DNA from: Candidatus Iainarchaeum sp.
Lineage (GTDB): Archaea > Micrarchaeota > Micrarchaeia > Anstonellales > Bilamarchaeaceae
DNA length: 8,651 nt
Direction: 5' to 3'
Assembly (NCBI GenBank): GCA_028714395.1
Contig: JAQTMJ010000019.1
Location: forward strand, 1 to 8,651
Part shown: positions 1 through 4,234 of the stretch, in pieces
Numbering within the stretch: position 1 is the stretch's first letter
How the letters are laid out: each line of letters starts with the position of its first letter
Notes under the pieces: generated by a model
What the model saw: only the letters and a program-made list of their open reading frames with translations
Told to the model about the DNA's origin: nothing
Databases searched by the model: none
Position numbers and translations under genes: made by a program

Positions 1-422
1 CACTAGCAAGAAGCTAATACCACTCAGAGTCCCCTCGTCACGCTTACGCGCATTGCGAAGGTTTCGCGCCTGCTGCATCCCGTAGGACTATGGCCCTTGT
101 CTCAGTGCCATTCTGGGGGCCACCACTTCCATGGCCCCTACGGATTATCGGCTTGGTAGGCCATTACCCTACCAACTACCATGATCCGCCGCAGTCCCAT
201 CCTGGGGCCGTTTGCTCCAATTCACAAACGGTTTGGTCGATCAAGCATTCCAGCATCGATCAACTATCGCGGGTTGTCCTCAGTTTCCCGAGGTTATCCA
301 CGTCCCAAGGTTAGGTTGACTACGTGTTACTCAGCCGTTTGCCGCCCATCCAAGTGAATGGGCTGACTTGCATGGCTTAGTCGCACTCTGATAGCAATAC
401 CCTCCAGCAGGATCAACTGGAG
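1..422 (-). rRNA. rrs: 16S ribosomal RNA, 5' portion (partial)
   Basis: Small-subunit rRNA read on the minus strand. The mature 5' end lies at about 421-422 and the gene runs off the left edge, so only roughly the first 420 of about 1450-1500 nt are present. The reverse complement opens with CTCCAGTTGATCCTGCTGGA, the usual archaeal 5' element. It then reads CGACTAAGCCATGCAAGTC, GGCGGCAAACGGCTGAGTAACACG, GGCACTGAGACAAGGGCC, and GTCCTACGGGATGCAGCAG followed by GCGCGAAA. All are universal or archaeal 16S landmarks in the right order. Near the 5' end A and T replace the common G and C of CCGG...CCGG, and the two changes compensate each other (CCAG pairs with CTGG), so the helix is kept. Short open frames on either strand here are shadows of the RNA gene. 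Confidence 0.97.
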
Positions 423-454
423 TTACGAATTCAGGAGTTACTTTGGAATTGACA

Positions 455-495
455 AGAGAGTAAATACTTTGCCGTTTAAACGGCAAACCCCTCTC
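455..495 (-). other. pre-16S leader stem-loop
   Basis: Between the rRNA promoter and the mature 16S 5' end lies a perfect 20-nt palindrome at 468-487 (TTTGCCGTTTAAACGGCAAA). It is bracketed by AGAGAG (455-460) and CTCTCT (490-495), so the transcript can form a long stem-loop some 35-75 nt upstream of the mature end. In archaea the 16S leader pairs with the 3' flank to form a bulge-helix-bulge processing stem. The 3' flank is outside the window, so whether this element is part of that stem or a separate leader hairpin cannot be decided. Confidence 0.5.
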
Positions 496-621
496 TTTGG
501 CTCTTGAAGTCTGAGTCGAACCGTGAAGAACACAGTTCCTAGCCGTTTTTTGAAAGCGAAGAATTAACCTGAGCAAGAAATATCCAGCTCATGAAATTTC
601 GCCCGAAAAACTCGGTAAACC

Positions 622-650
622 TTATATATGCTCTGAGGCATTTATAAACA
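622..650 (-). promoter_or_regulatory. rRNA promoter (two TATA boxes)
   Basis: On the minus strand two good archaeal TATA elements lie about 19 bp apart: TTTATAAA (near 641-648) and CATATATAAG (621-630). The proximal one predicts a transcription start near 597-602 and a pre-16S leader of about 180 nt. No other minus-strand gene lies between here and the 16S. The promoter sits just past the end of the lrp-like gene (stop at 680), so the rRNA appears to have its own promoter. Confidence 0.6.
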
Positions 651-679
651 TTTGCAATCTGTTAAAGCATCCATTCACG

Positions 680-1132
680 TTAATCCAAGACAACAAACTC
701 GGACTTCACCTGCTTCAGGCTGTTGAGCGATTTCATTTTCGTTATTCCTTTCCTGGAAAGTACTGCGCGCAAAAAAGCGTAATATTCCTCCACGTCCCGC
801 GTCCTTATCTTCACGATGAGCTCCCAGTCGCCGGTTACTATGTCCACGCTCTCTATTTCCTGGAACTTAGAGAGGTCCTTCGCTATCCTCTCCGGGTCCG
901 CGTATTCATCTGGTGAGAGATTCAAAAGCACGTAAGTGCAGAATCCCTTCCCGAGTTTGGAATAGTCAAATGCCGCCTTGTAGGATGCGACCTTCCCCTC
1001 CTTTTCCATCCTCTTGATGTTGTAGTGGAGCGTGGTTGCCGGTTCTCCGGTCTTTTTGGCCAGCGCAGCTATTTGCGGAGTGCAGTATCCCTGGGAAAGA
1101 AACCCAATCAGTTTCTCTTCTATGTTTTTCAT
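680..1132 (-). CDS. Lrp/AsnC family transcriptional regulator
   Basis: A 150-residue protein with the standard Lrp/AsnC layout. The N-terminal winged helix-turn-helix spans about residues 1-50 and includes TPQIAALAKKTGEPATTLHYNIKRMEKEG. The C-terminal ligand-binding and oligomerisation RAM domain spans about 62-147, with the family-typical VTGDWELIVKI at 99-109. Length is usual for the family (about 140-160). Such proteins are dimers or octamers that bind palindromic DNA near promoters and often respond to amino acids; the effector cannot be read here. The ATG at 1132 is chosen because a TATA box (TTTATAAG, near 1156-1163 on this strand) lies about 27 bp upstream, predicting an almost leaderless transcript. 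Palindromes overlapping that promoter suggest autoregulation. It diverges from the orphan at 1238. Confidence 0.9.
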   Translation of the reverse strand: MKNIEEKLIGFLSQGYCTPQIAALAKKTGEPATTLHYNIKRMEKEGKVASYKAAFDYSKLGKGFCTYVLLNLSPDEYADPERIAKDLSKFQEIESVDIVTGDWELIVKIRTRDVEEYYAFLRAVLSRKGITKMKSLNSLKQVKSEFVVLD

Positions 1133-1138
1133 ATTTTT

Positions 1139-1195
1139 GTATATTATACGAAAATCTTATAAAATGTTGCATAATTTTCGGATATTATTCCGAAA
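1139..1195. promoter_or_regulatory. Divergent promoter region with candidate Lrp operators
   Basis: Four inverted-repeat signals crowd the gap between the regulator and the divergent orphan. GTATATTATAC lies at 1139-1149. CGAAAAT (1149-1155) pairs with ATTTTCG (1174-1180) across the regulator's TATA box (about 1156-1163). TTTCGGA and TCCGAAA form a perfect 7-bp inverted repeat with a 6-bp AT spacer at 1176-1195. GTTAATTTAAC lies just outside, at 1210-1220. The 20-bp element at 1176-1195 has the size and AT-rich centre expected of an Lrp/AsnC site. Assignment to this regulator is inference from position. Confidence 0.5.
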
Positions 1196-1237
1196 CAATA
1201 TTTAGGGTGTGTTAATTTAACAAAATAGGTGATAAAA

Positions 1238-1492
1238 ATGAAACAACTGCATACACGGAAAGAGAATCTTGGGAAAGTGCTGCATCGTTTAAAGATTGGG
1301 GCAGTGAAACTTTTTGGAAGCAAAGATATGATGCCCGAACCAGTCAAACCAGCAGATAAAGAAGCGCGAAAACAGAAGGAGCTGGAGACACAGGGGTTAA
1401 CCACGCGATGTACCACCCGATGTAGTTGTGGTCGTGTTCATACTATCCGTACGGTGGACGGTCGTAAAATAGTCGACACGGGCTGGTACTAA
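1238..1492 (+). CDS. Small basic hypothetical protein with C-terminal Cys cluster
   Basis: I do not recognise this 84-residue protein. The ATG at 1238 is preferred over the in-frame GTG at 1229 because that GTG lies inside a strong ribosome-binding site, AGGTGAT (1227-1233), with good spacing to the ATG. The N-terminal half is rich in Lys and Arg (KVLHRLKIGAVKLFGSK). A Pro/Lys/Glu linker follows (about residues 33-50). The end holds RCTTRCSCGRVH (about 58-69), giving three cysteines and a histidine that could be a small metal site, then VDGRKIVDTGWY. No signal peptide or membrane segment is visible. It uses CGT, CGA and GGT codons more than the AGG-rich genes further right, which may indicate a different origin. 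Its leader resembles that of the orphan starting at 3971. Confidence 0.6.
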   Translation: MKQLHTRKENLGKVLHRLKIGAVKLFGSKDMMPEPVKPADKEARKQKELETQGLTTRCTTRCSCGRVHTIRTVDGRKIVDTGWY

Positions 1493-1571
1493 TTTTGTGC
1501 GCAAATCCGGCTTAAATGCAACTTTCCCCTTGGGCGCAGAAACACTTGAGGTAAAGCTAGCGCCAACATCA

Positions 1572-1595
1572 GGTTTTTATACCCGGCGTATAAAA
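1572..1595 (+). promoter_or_regulatory. TATA promoter of the lipoprotein gene
   Basis: GTTTTTATAC (1572-1581) is centred about 27 bp before the ATG at 1603, the distance expected for an archaeal TATA box serving a leaderless transcript. A second AT-rich element, GTATAAAATA (1588-1597), is too close to the start codon to act as its TATA box. No ribosome-binding site precedes the ATG, which fits leaderless translation. The rest of the 1493-1602 gap shows nothing recognisable. Confidence 0.5.
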
Positions 1596-1602
1596 TAAAC
1601 TC

Positions 1603-1977
1603 ATGTTCTCCGCAAAATCGTTTTATGCAGCATGCACGGCATTCATGTTCCTGCTTTTAGCTGGTTGCGCCGGAGAGGGAGGGCCGTCCTACACCCCGAG
1701 TTACTGCAACGGGATAGCCGACGAGGACATAAAGCAGAACTGTTTCACGACAATCGCGGACCAGACCGGCTCCCCTGCGTGCGACAAGATGGTCAACGGC
1801 AGCATAGCAACCTGCTACACCAACGCCGCGATGATTTTGAACAATGCAAGCGTCTGCAATAAAATACAGGATACGGCCGCAAAATACTCCTGTACAGTGC
1901 GGGTGGAAGCGAACAAGGCGGCCAGGTCGATATCAAAAGCTATTGATAAAATGACCGGATATGGAAATTCCTCCTGA
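1603..1977 (+). CDS. Small secreted lipoprotein with three Cys-pair repeats
   Basis: A 124-residue exported protein. Residues 1-21 form a signal peptide with a hydrophobic core (AACTAFMFLLLAG) ending in the lipobox LAGC, so Cys22 is the likely lipidated first mature residue. The mature part contains three spaced pairs of cysteines, C35/C47, C60/C71 and C85/C97. Each pair begins C-(N/D)-(G/K)-(I/M) and ends C-(F/Y/T), suggesting three copies of a helix-turn-helix unit held by disulphides. Three N-X-S sequons (N65, N81, N122) make it a plausible substrate for the oligosaccharyltransferase encoded at 6331. Cys-pair repeat lipoproteins of this kind occur in DPANN-type archaea, as far as I recall. 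Specific function is unknown. It appears monocistronic, with its own TATA box. Confidence 0.75.
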   Translation: MFSAKSFYAACTAFMFLLLAGCAGEGGPSYTPSYCNGIADEDIKQNCFTTIADQTGSPACDKMVNGSIATCYTNAAMILNNASVCNKIQDTAAKYSCTVRVEANKAARSISKAIDKMTGYGNSS

Positions 1978-2036
1978 ATAATTTCTTGTGCCAGTTTCGC
2001 ATAGCTCCTATTTTGTCAAAGCTGCTCTAACCACAA

Positions 2037-2096
2037 TGTTTTAAATTTGAGACAGTGAGATTATACTGTTTTCTCGTGCTAGAGAAATTTATCACA
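2037..2096 (+). promoter_or_regulatory. Candidate promoter(s) for the tRNA block
   Basis: Two AT-rich TATA-like elements precede the structured RNA region: TTTTAAAT near 2039-2046 and AAATTTAT near 2087-2094. The second predicts a transcription start near 2115-2120, just before the first 86-nt unit at 2124. That would place both repeat units, tRNA-Tyr and possibly tRNA-Asp on one precursor. No good TATA box sits about 26 bp before either mature tRNA, which favours a shared upstream start. This is inference from spacing only. Confidence 0.35.
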
Positions 2097-2123
2097 CAAC
2101 AGGACCTTTGTCAAAAATTATAC

Positions 2124-2295
2124 CTCACCATAGCCCAATCAGATTCGCGTGCTCGCGAATACTTTCGCCATGGTGTTTGCACGAAGTAGGAACGTCTGGT
2201 CCTATTTATCCCACCATAGCCCAACGAATCGGACTGCGGTCCGAATGTTTCGCTCTGGTGGTCGGTCCTCATTTGCAGGATTGGCGTTTACTCAA
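2124..2295 (+). repeat. Two 86-nt structured units resembling the tRNA-Tyr 5' end
   Basis: Unit 1 is 2124-2209 and unit 2 is 2210-2295; tRNA-Tyr begins exactly 86 nt after unit 2. All three start with C(C/T)CACCATAGC(C/T)CAA, which in the tRNA is the acceptor strand, T8-A9 and the D-stem. The rest diverges in sequence but not in shape. Each unit can close an outer stem (2126-2131 with 2170-2175; 2211-2216 with 2256-2261). Each has a GC/GC step and an apical hairpin with a TGCT or TGCG loop (2143-2160; 2229-2244), then a second small hairpin (2187-2204; 2266-2280). Neither unit folds as a full cloverleaf: D and T arms are absent. They could be decayed tRNA-Tyr copies, pre-tRNA leader structures or a small RNA family. 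Confidence 0.55.
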
Positions 2296-2391
2296 CCCAC
2301 CATAGCTCAATGGTAGAGCGATCGGCTGTAGCTTGCTTAACCGCGTTCAGCGGATACCGATAGGTTGCTGGTTCAAATCCGGCTGGTGGGA
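2296..2391 (+). tRNA. tRNA-Tyr (GTA) with 24-nt intron
   Basis: The cloverleaf is complete. Acceptor CCCACCA (2296-2302) pairs with TGGTGGG (2384-2390). The D arm is GCTC/GAGC, the anticodon stem ATCGG (2321-2325) pairs with CCGAT (2357-2361), and the anticodon GTA is at 2328-2330. The T arm is GCTGG/CCGGC with loop TTCAAAT. The C1-G72 pair and A73 are tyrosine identity elements in archaea. The mature tRNA is 72 nt after removal of a 24-nt intron between G37 and position 38 (2332-2355), the canonical archaeal intron site. CCA is not encoded. Confidence 0.93.
2332..2355 (+). other. Canonical-position tRNA-Tyr intron (37/38)
   Basis: A 24-nt insertion between G37 and A38. On the 3' side a clean 3-nt bulge, ATA (2354-2356), separates the anticodon stem from a central 4-bp helix. 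That helix is formed by CTGT (2326-2329) with GCGG (2350-2353), of which two pairs are G-U. The 5' bulge would be AGC (2330-2332), cut after G2331. The inner helix is weak, and the intron alone can instead form CCGC/GCGG (2341-2344 with 2350-2353). This is therefore a relaxed BHB motif rather than a strict one. Confidence 0.75.
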
Positions 2392-2392
2392 A

Positions 2393-2419
2393 ACATTTTA
2401 ATCTGTTTGATTAAAATGT
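2393..2419 (+). repeat. Perfect inverted repeat between the two tRNAs
   Basis: ACATTTTAAT (2393-2402) and ATTAAAATGT (2410-2419) form a perfect 10-bp stem with a 7-nt loop in the 41-nt spacer between tRNA-Tyr and tRNA-Asp. It could mark the 3' trailer of tRNA-Tyr or guide processing of a shared precursor. The overlapping TATAAAAC (2419-2426) looks like a TATA box but lies only about 10 bp before tRNA-Asp, too close to drive it normally. Confidence 0.5.
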
Positions 2420-2432
2420 ATAAAACATCTTT

Positions 2433-2656
2433 GCCTCGGTGGTGTAGTGGTTAGCATTATGGACTGTCACTCCATCGACTCGGGTTCGAAGCCATATCCC
2501 CTTTTCTTTTCGTTGTGGTCGGCGGTCCGACCACTTCGTCGTAAAGTCCGTTGGACTTTCTGATAAAAAAGAAAAGGGTCTGAGTCCTTCACCCCCAAAA
2601 GAAAACTAAAACTTTTTGGGTGGAGCATTCAGTGGACGAAAATCCCGACCGGGGCG
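2433..2656 (+). tRNA. tRNA-Asp (GTC) interrupted in the T-loop by a 152-nt intron
   Basis: The 5' exon (2433-2490) gives acceptor GCCTCGG, the D arm, anticodon stem ATGGA/TCCAT with anticodon GTC (2466-2468), T-stem TCGGG (2480-2484) and the first six T-loop bases TTCGAA. The sequence then leaves the tRNA. It resumes at 2643 with T60, T-stem CCCGA (2644-2648), acceptor CCGGGGC (2649-2655) and discriminator G73 (2656). The two halves match completely: T-stem five of five pairs, acceptor seven of seven with one G-U. The spliced T-loop is TTCGAAT. G73 and anticodon GTC are aspartate identity elements. The mature tRNA is 72 nt, without encoded CCA. Without the distal 3' exon this gene would be taken for a truncated pseudogene. 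Confidence 0.9.
2491..2642 (+). other. 152-nt non-canonical tRNA intron (59/60) with BHB motif
   Basis: The junctions form a near-canonical bulge-helix-bulge. Central helix TTCG (2485-2488) pairs with CGAA (2637-2640). The 5' bulge AAG (2489-2491) would be cut after the second A, and the 3' bulge AAT (2641-2643) also after the second A. The inner helix is CCAT (2492-2495) with GTGG (2632-2635), with A2636 unpaired. The body is highly structured. A perfect 12-bp helix (2499-2510 with 2567-2578) encloses an 8-bp hairpin (2515-2522 with 2527-2534) and a 7-bp hairpin (2543-2549 with 2553-2559). A further 7-bp stem follows (2594-2600 with 2614-2620). No open reading frame or homing-endonuclease motif is present. 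Confidence 0.82.
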
Positions 2657-2668
2657 CTTCTTCTTTCT
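2657..2668 (+). terminator. Pyrimidine-rich terminator after tRNA-Asp
   Basis: A T/C-rich tract (CTTCTTCTTTCT) directly follows the tRNA-Asp 3' end, in keeping with archaeal termination on U-rich tracts without an obligatory hairpin. It abuts the convergent terminator of the minus-strand gene pair. Confidence 0.4.
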
Positions 2669-2680
2669 AAAAATTTTCAT

Positions 2681-2702
2681 AGAAAAATAAAAAGAAAAAA
2701 TT
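2681..2702 (-). terminator. Oligo-T terminator of the minus-strand orphan pair
   Basis: On the minus strand a 22-nt T-rich run (AAATTTTTTCTTTTTATTTT and adjoining bases) starts 8 nt after the stop codon at 2711. This is a typical archaeal U-tract terminator for the transcript carrying the two orphan genes. Confidence 0.55.
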
Positions 2703-2710
2703 TCTTGCCG

Positions 2711-3301
2711 TCATATCGGATTGCCGCCTCCCAATATCGGATTGCCGCCTCCCAAATTTCCTTTCCAAGGGGGTATTGGAGTCCAGCGGCGAGATGCAAG
2801 AGGCTCTATTTTACATTGCTCCTCTCCAGCTCTTATTTCAGCTATCCTCCTGTTCCGTTCCGCTTTTGCCCAGTCCCTGCACGCTGCGAGAACTCTTATG
2901 GCGGGCATCATTTCACTACGTGGGGCCTCCCTGCTTACAATTCCGCATTGGTTCAGCAGCATTTCTTCCAGTTTCGGGACTTGCAGCCAGTAATCTGCTC
3001 CAGCTATGACCCCCTTCAATCTGTCCTTAACTTCGCTGTAAGGTCGTCCGATGCATGACTGGCGTGCTTCAACGGTTATGTAAACAAGTTTTTGTGCGTT
3101 CTTCTGGGATTCCAGCCACTTGTCTGTTTCCGCCAGATCCTCTTCACACACTCCCCTTGCCCTGGCGCTCATGCAATGCGCATATGCATTTCGGGGATTC
3201 GGCGCGTCCAGTATCTCTTCGGCCAGCCGTGTGGGCAGCGTTCTTTTTATTTCGGCTGCGTGGATAGCAACCCATTTTTTTCTATATGTGTTTGGGGGCA
3301 T
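2711..3301 (-). CDS. Hypothetical protein B, paralogue of the gene upstream
   Basis: Not recognised. 196 residues from the ATG at 3301, preferred over the in-frame GTG at 3310 because that GTG is part of a strong ribosome-binding site (AGGTGAGG, about 3305-3312). It overlaps the end of the upstream gene by 20 nt, implying translational coupling. It shares with that neighbour an N-terminal block (W, then about 13 residues, TLP..LA..I, then NP.N.Y.H, then W...K.AQ.LV..T) and a C-terminal block (SE.MPA..VL..C..WA, then R..EI..GEE). It lacks the neighbour's long charged middle segment. There is no signal peptide or membrane segment; it is mostly helical, charged and soluble. The tail after GEEQCK is proline/glycine-rich and ends in two copies of LGGGNPI from a DNA duplication. 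Confidence 0.65.
   Translation of the reverse strand: MPPNTYRKKWVAIHAAEIKRTLPTRLAEEILDAPNPRNAYAHCMSARARGVCEEDLAETDKWLESQKNAQKLVYITVEARQSCIGRPYSEVKDRLKGVIAGADYWLQVPKLEEMLLNQCGIVSREAPRSEMMPAIRVLAACRDWAKAERNRRIAEIRAGEEQCKIEPLASRRWTPIPPWKGNLGGGNPILGGGNPI
2714..2755. repeat. Exact 21-bp tandem duplication
   Basis: TATCGGATTGCCGCCTCCCA plus one A occurs twice in direct succession (2714-2734 and 2735-2755) without mismatch. Being 21 bp it keeps frame, adding a second LGGGNPI to the C-terminus of the minus-strand protein just before its stop. Exact identity suggests a recent slippage event. Confidence 0.85.
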
Positions 3302-3971
3302 TTTCCTCACCTGTTTTTATCTCACGTCTCCCATCAGACAGGCACTCCTCCGCCCATTCTTTGCAGTCGTTGAGAACATCTAGGGCCGGCATAGTTTCAC
3401 TATGGCGTTTGCCCCAGTGCCCTGTCAGTTGCATTCCTTCCAGTTCTTGGCCGTGACGCTCCAGCAATCCCGCTATTTCAGCTATAACGCTGCCCAGTTC
3501 TTCATTCTCGGCTTTGATGCGCCTCAGCCTTTTACTCTCAAGCCGCCCCAGCAGCCGTTCGGCTTTGGCCACAGTTGCTGTCAGTTCATCCTTCATAGCA
3601 ATGTGTCGTTCCTGCTCTCCGCCATCAGCCAGCTTCAGCAATCCCTTCACTTCACCTATAATTCTTTGCGCTTGCTTGTTCGCTCCATAGTCCCATTCTA
3701 GGTCGCGGCCCTTGGTCGTGAGCCAATATAGATTATGGGTTCTGCTAACAAGCCGTTGTGCTTTCATCAAAAGCTTCCAGCTCCTTTCAATGTCCTGCCA
3801 ATTCTTTGCACCTGCCCGTTCTCCTAGCGCGGGCAGCACTTTCACCAAGCTGTGGTACAAATTGTGGGGGTTTTCTACTTCAGGACCATACCGTATTTTT
3901 TTAGCCAGTGGAGCTGGCAATGTTTTTCCCACTAACTGTTTGTTGGCATCAATCCACGTCTTCGTTTCCAT
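3282..3971 (-). CDS. Hypothetical protein A, helical, with a paralogue downstream
   Basis: Not recognised. 229 residues from the ATG at 3971. An upstream in-frame GTG at 3980 lies inside the ribosome-binding site AAAGGTGAT (3976-3984) and is rejected. The protein has an N-terminal domain (about 1-80) shared with protein B. A Lys/Glu/Leu-rich middle (about 90-180) is likely to form long helices or a coiled coil, for example KAERLLGRLESKRLRRIKAENEELG. A C-terminal block, SETMPALDVLNDCKEWAEE, is also shared with B. No membrane segment, signal peptide or catalytic motif is apparent. Its stop overlaps the start of B. Tandem helical paralogues beside a tRNA gene could belong to a small integrated element, but no integrase or attachment repeat is visible. 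Confidence 0.65.
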   Translation of the reverse strand: METKTWIDANKQLVGKTLPAPLAKKIRYGPEVENPHNLYHSLVKVLPALGERAGAKNWQDIERSWKLLMKAQRLVSRTHNLYWLTTKGRDLEWDYGANKQAQRIIGEVKGLLKLADGGEQERHIAMKDELTATVAKAERLLGRLESKRLRRIKAENEELGSVIAEIAGLLERHGQELEGMQLTGHWGKRHSETMPALDVLNDCKEWAEECLSDGRREIKTGEENAPKHI

Positions 3972-4057
3972 AGTTATCACCTTTAGTTCTTATCCTGGAA
4001 ATGCCTCAATCTGGCAGAAATAATGCAGAAAAGATAGTTCGAGCGAATGGTGTTTTG

Positions 4058-4073
4058 TCGGCCTTTCAGCCGA
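4058..4073. other. Small hairpin in the 3972-4234 intergenic gap
   Basis: TCGGC (4058-4062) pairs with GCCGA (4069-4073) across a 6-nt loop in the divergent gap between protein A and the membrane protein at 4235. The rest of this 263-bp gap is AT-rich promoter DNA. No convincing TATA box for the minus-strand gene stands out. Confidence 0.25.
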
Positions 4074-4195
4074 AAGAAGTTGCGGAAGCTGGCCCATAAG
4101 TAGCGCATTTCAAATTCTCGATTTCCAGCTTCATGTTGTTTTTACTGCATTGACATGTTTTAAAATGTTTGTAACAGCAAAACCAGAAACATTTC

Positions 4196-4207
4196 CTTTT
4201 ATTTATT
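4196..4207 (+). promoter_or_regulatory. TATA promoter of the YhfC-like gene
   Basis: CTTTTATTTATT (4196-4207) lies about 33 bp before the ATG at 4235, predicting a start of transcription near 4227-4230 and a leader of only a few bases. There is no proper ribosome-binding site (only GGTG at 4226-4229), so a near-leaderless transcript is likely. Confidence 0.45.
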
Positions 4208-4234
4208 TTCCTCCAATTACTGCACGGTGTTCCC

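Noticed and set aside
90..576. Short open frames on both strands at the left edge
   Set aside because: They lie in the 16S rRNA gene and its leader; the sequence is constrained as RNA.
2108..2305. 65-codon frame across the 86-nt units (TTG start)
   Set aside because: It runs into the tRNA-Tyr acceptor, has no ribosome-binding site, and the region is better explained as structured RNA.
2124..2310. CRISPR-like array suggested by three evenly spaced repeats
   Set aside because: Only about 15 nt are shared, the intervening parts keep a common fold, and the last copy is a tRNA gene; no cas genes or leader.
2433..2490. tRNA-Asp as a truncated pseudogene
   Set aside because: The complementary 3' exon lies at 2643-2656 with a BHB motif at the junctions, so an intron explains it better.
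2491..2642. Box C/D guide RNA inside the tRNA-Asp intron, as in archaeal tRNA-Trp
   Set aside because: CTGA occurs (for example 2580-2583), but no matching box C (RTGATGA) at suitable spacing was seen.
2656..3971. Integrated element at the tRNA-Asp 3' end
   Set aside because: No second copy of the tRNA 3' sequence and no integrase are visible in the window; only the position and orphan content hint at it.
2705..3980. Several plus-strand open frames opposite proteins A and B
   Set aside because: The minus-strand genes have strong ribosome-binding sites, coupled overlap, shared conserved blocks and a terminator; the plus-strand frames have none of these.
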